Of a stretch of 64,000 nt of DNA, positions 58,236-64,000 are shown piece by piece. The stretch's first letter is position 1; each line of letters opens with the position of its first letter. A program made the translations under genes and the position numbers. Source of the DNA: Candidatus Competibacter denitrificans Run_A_D11 (lineage in GTDB: Bacteria > Pseudomonadota > Gammaproteobacteria > Competibacterales > Competibacteraceae); NCBI RefSeq assembly GCF_001051235.1, contig NZ_CBTJ020000043.1, positions 1 through 64,000 on the forward strand, given 5' to 3'. The notes under the pieces were generated by a model. The model searched no databases, was not told the DNA's origin, and saw only the letters and a program-made list of their open reading frames with translations.

Positions 58236-60206
58236 ATGCCTATGCCGTCCTTCGATAAATTCAGGGAAGTGCTCCTTGGTAAGCCTTATGATCCGCTGAA
58301 CCCGGAAATCCGGCACAATTTGGCCTTGGTTGCTTTTCTGGCGTGGATCGGGCTGGGTGCCGACGGGCTGTCTTCCTCTTGCTACGGCCCTGAAGAAGCG
58401 TTCCTGGCGCTGGGTCACTATACCCATTTTGGCCTTTACCTGGCCGTCGCTACATTTCTGACGGTGTTCATTATCGCCCTGGCCTACAACCAGGTCATTG
58501 AACTGTTTCCCTCCGGCGGCGGCGGTTACAAAGTCGCCACACAGTTGCTGGGGCCGCGCGCCGGTCTGCTATCGGGTTCGGCGCTGCTGGTGGATTATGT
58601 GCTGACCATCGCTATCTCAATTGCCAGTGGCGTGGATGCCCTGTTCAGCTTGTTACCACCCGGTGCCCAAGCCTACAAGCTGGTTGCCGAGATTGGTTTG
58701 ATCATCGTACTCATCGTGCTCAACCTGCGGGGCATGAAGGAATCGATCAAGGTGTTGTTGCCGATTTTTCTCGGCTTCTTCTTTACCCATGCCTTCCTGA
58801 TTATCTACGGCATCGTCGCACACGCCGAAGGGTTGCCGGCTTTAATCCCGGACACCATCAACGAAACTCGGCAACTCAGCGAGCAAATGGGCTGGGCGTT
58901 TGCGGCGGCCTTGTTTCTGCGGGCTTATTCATTGGGTGGTGGTACTTACACCGGGCTGGAAGCGGTTTCTAATAATGTCAATATGTTGAGTGAGCCGCGT
59001 GTTCGCAACGGCAAGTACACCATGCTGTATATGGCCGGTTCACTGAGTTTCACCGCCGGTGGCATCATTCTTCTGTACTTGCTGTGGAATGCGCAATTTG
59101 TCGCTCATCAAACCCTGAACGCGGTCACGTTCGGTGCCATTATCAACAGTTGGCAATTTAATCCGGTAGTGAGTCACGGGTTGCTCGCGGTGGTGTTATT
59201 GCTGGAAGGCGGTTTGCTGTTTGTCGCCGCTAACACCGGCTTTCTTGGTGGACCGACTGTGCTGGCAAACATGGCGGTCGATTCCTGGGTGCCGCGACAG
59301 TTTCGCAACCTATCCGGCCGGTTGGTGACCCAAAACGGCATTCTGTTGATGGGATTGGGTGCTCTCGGCATCTTGCTGTGGACCGACGGCGATGTGTCGG
59401 TGCTGGTGGTGCTGTACAGCATTAATGTGTTTATTACCTTTTCGCTGTCTCTGTTGGGTCTGTGCAAACACTGGTGGACCAGTCGCTACGATGAAGCCCG
59501 TTGGAAACCACGCCTGATGCTGTCTTTGCTCGGTTTTGCAGTGACCGGCGGTATCTTGGTCGTGACCGTCGTGGAAAAATTCACCGAAGGCGGTTGGCTG
59601 ACACTACTGATTACCGGCCTACTGATCACGAGCTTCGCTCTGGTCAAGCACCATTACGAGTATGTCCGCCAGCAGTTGCGAAAGATCGACGCCCTGTACG
59701 CACCTCGGCCCAATTGGGGCGAAGAATTACCCGAACCGCCGTTGGTGCCCGATCAGCCGACTGCCATTTTTCTGATCGGTAAAAATCGGGGTCTGGGTAT
59801 GTACGCTCTGAAGTGGCTCAATGAGGTCTTCGCCGGTCATTTCAAGAATTTCATCTTTTTGAGCGTTGGCGAGGTGGACGCGGAGAGCTATGGCGGCAAG
59901 GGGGCGTTGCGCTCTTTGCAATATCAAATCGAAAACTCCTTGCGCTATTACGTCAACTATTGCCACAGCCAGGGATTGGCAGCCATCTCGCGGGCGGCCT
60001 ATGGGACTGATGTGGAGACCGAGTTGGAGAAGCTGGTGACTGGTGTCGTCGCCGATTACCCGAACGCGGTTTGCTTAAGCAGCAAGCTGATCTTCGAGAA
60101 CGAGAGTTGGTTAATCTCGTGGCTACACAATCATACGCCGCTGGCCATGCAACGCCGACTGCACCTGCGCGAAATCCAGATGATCGTGATTCCAATCAAG
60201 ATTTGA
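58236..60206 (+). CDS. APC-family permease, KimA-like
   Basis: 656-residue inner-membrane transporter. The N-terminal ~460 residues hold about 12 hydrophobic segments with APC signatures (GLGADGLSSSCYGPEEAFLA, FPSGGGGYKVATQLLGPRAG, GGGTYTGLEAVSNNVNML). A soluble C-terminal ~150 residues follow (AIFLIGKNRGLGMYALKWLN). The layout resembles KimA (YdaO) potassium importers and related amino-acid permeases; which substrate applies is not decidable by eye. ATG 58242 is an alternative start. A PilZ-like gene follows in the same direction, 12 bases on. Confidence 0.85.
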   Translation: MPMPSFDKFREVLLGKPYDPLNPEIRHNLALVAFLAWIGLGADGLSSSCYGPEEAFLALGHYTHFGLYLAVATFLTVFIIALAYNQVIELFPSGGGGYKVATQLLGPRAGLLSGSALLVDYVLTIAISIASGVDALFSLLPPGAQAYKLVAEIGLIIVLIVLNLRGMKESIKVLLPIFLGFFFTHAFLIIYGIVAHAEGLPALIPDTINETRQLSEQMGWAFAAALFLRAYSLGGGTYTGLEAVSNNVNMLSEPRVRNGKYTMLYMAGSLSFTAGGIILLYLLWNAQFVAHQTLNAVTFGAIINSWQFNPVVSHGLLAVVLLLEGGLLFVAANTGFLGGPTVLANMAVDSWVPRQFRNLSGRLVTQNGILLMGLGALGILLWTDGDVSVLVVLYSINVFITFSLSLLGLCKHWWTSRYDEARWKPRLMLSLLGFAVTGGILVVTVVEKFTEGGWLTLLITGLLITSFALVKHHYEYVRQQLRKIDALYAPRPNWGEELPEPPLVPDQPTAIFLIGKNRGLGMYALKWLNEVFAGHFKNFIFLSVGEVDAESYGGKGALRSLQYQIENSLRYYVNYCHSQGLAAISRAAYGTDVETELEKLVTGVVADYPNAVCLSSKLIFENESWLISWLHNHTPLAMQRRLHLREIQMIVIPIKI

Positions 60207-60218
60207 GGTATCCACATC

Positions 60219-60794
60219 ATGACCGCCACCCCTGCCGATTCATCCTCATCTGGCCTGGTATTCGCCGGCCGCTTACCGCTGGCTTGGCATCAATTGGCGA
60301 ATTTACCTGATGCAATCGAGTTGCAAACCTTGGAGCGTAGCAACCTCGCTAACCTGCGCACGCTGTTCGCCTTGGAGATTCATGCCGGTGATTCCGGCGA
60401 TGATCCCGTTGCGCTGGCGAGTGCCAATGAATTGAAACGGTTGGATTTCAAGGTCGGGGTTCTGCTGGAACTGGTTGGCCAGTTGTATGCGCGCCAGCAG
60501 GCGATACCGCCGGAACGTGCGCTGACGCTGACCACCACCGGCCTGATCTGGCGCGATACCGAGCCACTCGCTACCGACTGCGCGCTGCGGCTGGATCTGT
60601 ATTGCAACCTGAATTATCCCCGCCCACTGGTTCTCCATGCCCGCGTCACCGAAACGGTGGCGTTTGCCGGTGGCTGGGAAACCCGCACTCGATTCCAAGA
60701 GCCGAGTGAATCCCTTCAGGAAGCGCTGGAACGCTATATTTTCCTGCAACATCGTCGCGCCATCGCCCATAGCCGTCGCGGCGATTCTCGCTAA
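60219..60794 (+). CDS. Atypical PilZ-like protein
   Basis: 191 residues, cytoplasmic. Residues ~80-170 resemble the beta-barrel of atypical PilZ proteins (LKRLDFKVGVLLELVGQLYA, LTLTTTGLIWRDTEPLATDC, PRPLVLHARVTET), ending in a helix (LQEALERYIFLQHRRAIAHS). The RxxxR and D/NxSxxG residues that bind c-di-GMP in typical PilZ domains are not visible, so nucleotide binding is doubtful. AGG in TGAGGTATCC precedes the ATG. It lies right after the permease gene and is probably co-transcribed. Confidence 0.6.
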   Translation: MTATPADSSSSGLVFAGRLPLAWHQLANLPDAIELQTLERSNLANLRTLFALEIHAGDSGDDPVALASANELKRLDFKVGVLLELVGQLYARQQAIPPERALTLTTTGLIWRDTEPLATDCALRLDLYCNLNYPRPLVLHARVTETVAFAGGWETRTRFQEPSESLQEALERYIFLQHRRAIAHSRRGDSR

Positions 60795-60934
60795 ACCAGG
60801 TTTCTACCTAGTGGTTTCGCAGGTCAACACCCTCTCGAAAGCCATCTCTCTGAAGCTTTTTCAGCTCACGTTTAGGTTATGGCGCTATATATGCATTAAT
60901 TTTCTTAAAGAGATGATCTTTCGAGGGCCATACC

Positions 60935-61138
60935 ATGTTGGAATCTACATCGCCAGAAATCCGTCGCTTCAAGCGGCGCGGTGAACCGTTCGCGGTCTAT
61001 TACTCGCCAGAAATGGCCGTCCGCGCACACGATCACAATTACATTCTGCGGTTAATTTCGGATCGGATCGCACTCGTGGCACCGGGCCAATTTAGCCTGT
61101 TGCCCCAGTATCGGAGCTTGGATCCGTACTACGGCTGA
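60935..61138 (+). CDS. Hypothetical protein, 67 aa
   Basis: ATG 60935 with a GAGGG site eight bases upstream. A basic 67-residue protein (STSPEIRRFKRRGEPFAVYY ... SLLPQYRSLDPYYG) without signal, membrane helix or known domain. It converges with the 61167-62132 gene. Confidence 0.45.
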   Translation: MLESTSPEIRRFKRRGEPFAVYYSPEMAVRAHDHNYILRLISDRIALVAPGQFSLLPQYRSLDPYYG

Positions 61139-61166
61139 AGTCGGTGAGGGTTCGCGGGCTAACCGC

Positions 61167-62132
61167 TCAAAGTAGGCGATTGGGCGCTGTGCCCCACTCT
61201 TGGTGACGCGAGCGGTAGGCGTAATCGGAGATACTCGTCTCGCTCGATGCCTGGCTGAAATAGTTGAGATAGAGATCGAACAGGGAGCGTTTCCGGTGCT
61301 TTTTCATATCGCCGCTCACACTTTGGTGCTTGGCAAGTCGGGCTTCTAGTGAATTATCGCCCGCTTCGTAGCGCCGAATCACTTCAGGATAATCCTCGTC
61401 TTTGCAGCGGCGGATCAACGCTTGATAGCTTTCCAGATATTGATTGAGGGCGACAGTCGGCTCTAAGCCTTGTTGCAGAATTTGCGCGGAAATCGCCGCC
61501 AGCTCGCTCTTGGCACCCTGTGATTCCAGATAGCTGTCTATTTCATTGATAAGCGAAAAGACATTTGCCGTATCGGCAAAGATGTTTTTGACGAACGCCT
61601 GATAGTCTTGAGTGCTGGCTCGCTGACCTTGCAGAAGATCATAAGCCTCGCAGCGCTTGTCCCGATAAGTAAAGCGCAGATTGCAATGCATTAGATGGGC
61701 GCTATGGCTGTCTTCCGTATCGGCGCGATGGGTTTGCACTTGTGCCCCGCTTGCTTCGACGCGGATACCGTAAAGCAAGGCTTTCCGGGCCGGATCACCG
61801 CTTTTAAGCAAGCCCTCCCGGAGCCATTTCAAGAGGGTAAACCATTTATGGAGAGTTTCCTTGCGACGGGTTAGGAGATAATGAATATCCGCTTCCAGAT
61901 AACTCTGGCCCTGCTCGCGGGCCGCCGCGCGCCGCTGGCCGAATCGCGTCCGTTCACGACTGGCGGCGGCTTCGCCTCTGGACCGGTAGTAGGGATCTGA
62001 CGACTCGCTGTAATAGGTTCTGCCGCCGGTGACGCCCGCGGGTTGCTGGGCTGATTTCGCCAGTGTTCCGGTACTTGGCGGCTGGGTGTTAGCTACGGTG
62101 CCAAGCGGTCCTGTTCCTATGCTACCGGCCAT
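61167..62132 (-). CDS. Hypothetical protein, 321 aa
   Basis: ATG 62132 is chosen because AGAGGT lies seven bases upstream; the longer frame adds 17 residues. The product begins with a Gly/Thr/Pro-rich low-complexity segment (~1-45), then a charged region (DPYYRSRGEAAASRERTRFG), then mostly helical sequence to the end (YLLTRRKETLHKWFTLLKWL, DTANVFSLINEIDSYLES). No signal peptide, membrane helix or catalytic motif is evident. I do not recognise the family. Its flanks are an isolated small ORF and a broken kinase gene, so context gives no clue. Confidence 0.65.
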   Translation of the reverse strand: MAGSIGTGPLGTVANTQPPSTGTLAKSAQQPAGVTGGRTYYSESSDPYYRSRGEAAASRERTRFGQRRAAAREQGQSYLEADIHYLLTRRKETLHKWFTLLKWLREGLLKSGDPARKALLYGIRVEASGAQVQTHRADTEDSHSAHLMHCNLRFTYRDKRCEAYDLLQGQRASTQDYQAFVKNIFADTANVFSLINEIDSYLESQGAKSELAAISAQILQQGLEPTVALNQYLESYQALIRRCKDEDYPEVIRRYEAGDNSLEARLAKHQSVSGDMKKHRKRSLFDLYLNYFSQASSETSISDYAYRSRHQEWGTAPNRLL

Positions 62133-62533
62133 GATGGATACCTCTTTAGATAGGCTTGCAATACGCAGTGGTGAATCATTCAATTATTGCCATGGCCATT
62201 CCCATTGCCAAGCGGGTTCTCCGAGAGTGTCTGTATATTAGAGCGCTAAAATCTATCCAATCAATTGATTTAAAAAATAAAAATACTTTATTACAGGCTA
62301 CGGAAAGTTTTGGTGGTTTATTCTTTAATACCAAATATGGTATGAAATTTTCATCCTTCTGTAGTGTAAACACTCTCTGCTACCGTATAAAATTGCAGCA
62401 ATGCGGGAACTACACCGACTGCGACTCACCTCCATCGCTGGGTCAAGCCCGCCAGTCCGCCAGATTGCTGCATTCATTTGGCGATAGCTGCATCATAAAT
62501 CTCCCAGTAGTCGAGTCCGCCTGAGGAGGGGTC
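62133..62533. other. AT-rich gap before the broken sensor-kinase gene
   Basis: About 400 bases. It contains a perfect 12-bp palindrome AATCAATTGATT (62259-62270) and ATACCA-aata-TGGTAT (62328-62343). A 122-codon plus-strand frame crosses it but looks non-coding. A GAGGAGGGG ribosome-binding site ends the gap. Confidence 0.4.
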
Positions 62534-64000
62534 ATGCGCATCAGGAATCAAGCCGGATTATCACAGTTTTCTTATGCGTCCTGGCCTTGATCGGCATTGG
62601 GTCGCTGCTCTACTCCTACCGCCTGATAGCCCAGCAGGAACAAACGACGACCAAGCTGCTGATGGCCGGCTAGGCCATCGACAACTTGGTCTACGGCAGC
62701 GATGTGCTGACCACCGCGATTCGGGGCTATGCCGCCACCAGCGATGAGCGTTACAAAAATGATTTTCAGGTGGAACTGTCGGTTACCCAGGCACGGGATA
62801 AAGCCCTCATCACCCTGCGGGAAATTGGCCTCCTGCCGACCGAACTGGATCAGATTGAAACTAGCAAAGCCAACTCCGATGCGCTGATTGTCCTTGAAAA
62901 CGAAGCCTTTGCTGCCGCCGGCAGCGGGGACACCCAACAGGCGATCCACATTGCCTTCGGCGACGAATACAGACGCCGCAAGGCGACCATCATTACCCCT
63001 CTGGTGCAAACCCGGGCCGAGATCAAAGCCCGTCTGCTCAAGGAGCAGGAAGCCCTGGCCGTGTCGGCGGTGCTTTACAAGACCATCGCTATCGGTGCCA
63101 TCTTCCTGTTTTTCGTCACCGTCATTCTGGCCATGGTGCTGTTCTTCGAGCGCAAAATCGCCAAACCCCTTAAAAGCCTGACCGAAAATACGCAAAGTCT
63201 GACGGATGGCGATACCAGCGTGCGCTTCCGCCTGAAGGATGCTTTAGGCGAGCTAAGCAACCTGGGAGAGGCCCTGGAATCCTTCCGGGTGGCCAAGGTG
63301 AGCATCGAAAAGCAGCAATGGATCAAGGCCAGCCTGACCGAAATCACCGAGCAGGTGCATCAGGCCGATTCGGTGGAAAAATTCGCCCGCACCCTGCTGG
63401 AAACCCTGTGTCCGATGATGATGGCAGGCAACGCCCTGGTCTATCTGAAAGATGACAAGAGCAGCCAGATCAAGGGGGTGGCCGGCTATGGCACGATAGA
63501 AAACGACGCCGGAGAAATCGCTTTTGCCGCTGGCGAAGGTTTGGTCGGTGAGGCTTTGCGCACCAGGAAACTGGTGATCCTCGACCAGATTCCGGCCAAT
63601 TACCCGCGCATTCAGTCGGGCATCGGCGCCAGCGCGCCCCACACCATCGTCATCGTGCCGATCATCATGGATCAGGTACCGAGCCTGTTCATCGAACTGG
63701 GCCTGGTGGGCGATTTATCCGAACAGCGGAGGGAGTTGCTCAACGAACTGCCGCAGGTGATCGCGCCCCATATCGGTATTCTCTTCCGTAACGTCCATAC
63801 CAAGGAATTGCTGGAGGCGACTGTCAAGCAGGCGGCCAACCTGGAGGCCACCAGCCTCGCCCTGCAAGAGGCCAAGGAGGCCGCCGAATCGGCCGCCAAG
63901 ACAAAATCCGATTTCCTGGCCAACATGAGCCACGAAATCCGCACGCCGATGAATGCGGTTATCGGCATGTCCCACCTGGCGTTGCGCACCGACCTCTCCA
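62534..64000 (+). pseudogene. Sensor histidine kinase (HAMP-GAF-HisKA), 5' end broken, cut by window end
   Basis: GAGGAGGGG and ATG 62534 open a frame that closes at 62590 after 18 codons. The kinase-coding frame is offset by one base, so a frameshift must lie near 62550-62555. In that frame TAG at 62671-62673 interrupts the periplasmic region after a first membrane helix (VFLCVLALIGIGSLLYSYRL). From 62674 it is open to the window end: periplasmic helices, second membrane helix (~63085-63150, [16 protein letters not shown]), HAMP, a GAF-like domain (~63330-63790, [13 protein letters not shown], GEGLVGEAL), a coiled coil, and the HisKA box [17 protein letters not shown] with His at 63931. It may be a recent pseudogene, or the two lesions may be assembly errors. 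The rest of the kinase lies beyond the window. Confidence 0.75.

Noticed and set aside
62156..62524. 122-codon plus-strand frame before the broken kinase
   Set aside because: It lacks a ribosome-binding site and domain, crosses AT-rich palindromes and has non-coding composition.

Overview
The window looks like chromosomal DNA of a motile, Gram-negative gammaproteobacterium. It is GC-rich apart from AT-rich islands near 11.5, 21.5, 35.3, 56.1 and 62.3 kb. It encodes outer-membrane porin and lipoproteins, an L/P-ring flagellum, an Fpr of pseudomonad type and a PEP-CTERM protein. A Competibacteraceae-like organism would fit the heavy sugar-PTS content, but that is a guess from gene content.

Region 1 (0.1-11.5 kb, minus strand) is a sugar phosphotransferase block. 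It holds a PtsG-like EIICB with an extra EIIB, an EIIA(Glc)-HPr-EI fusion, a GH1 enzyme with a 6-phospho-beta-glucosidase signature, and the fructose operon fruB(EIIA-HPr-EI)-fruK-fruA. Region 2 (11.8-22.8 kb) has a 52-residue secreted peptide, an orphan LivJ-type binding protein, a XylFGH-type sugar ABC transporter with two XylF paralogues, a PfkB sugar kinase, a porin and a divergent LacI regulator. GTAATCG(A/T)TTAC-like operators lie in front of fruA, fruB, the porin gene and the lacI-type gene, which suggests one fructose regulon joining PTS, porin and repressor.

Region 3 (22.9-29.4 kb) carries alr, then a membrane-stress type cluster: small lipoprotein, XpaC, TelA, SPFH-GYF, Kbp (BON-LysM) and a YebE/DUF533 protein. 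A solitary type I CRISPR-repeat-like sequence lies in the kbp leader. Region 4 (29.5-40.6 kb) is mixed metabolism: fpr, folK, a beta-propeller lipoprotein, a GalT-like DUF4921 protein, a PEP-CTERM protein, homocysteine methyltransferase, and a HemN-like and a HydE-like radical SAM enzyme flanking a Spy-like periplasmic protein.

Region 5 (40.5-53.6 kb) is the flagellar rod/hook/ring locus: flgBCDE, a short second FlgE-like gene, flgFGHI, a SPOR-domain gene, flgJKL, and divergent flgAMN. Strong sigma-28 promoters precede flgM and flgK. Region 6 (53.9-58.1 kb) looks plasmid-derived: a parAB pair with an N-terminal HTH on ParA and a palindromic operator, a candidate small RNA, a ribbon-helix-helix regulator behind a near-consensus promoter, a 58-residue protein and a sensor kinase without a response regulator. 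Region 7 (58.2-64 kb) has a KimA/APC-type permease, an atypical PilZ-like protein, two proteins of unknown function and a hybrid-type sensor kinase gene whose 5' end is broken by a frameshift and a nonsense codon and which runs off the window.
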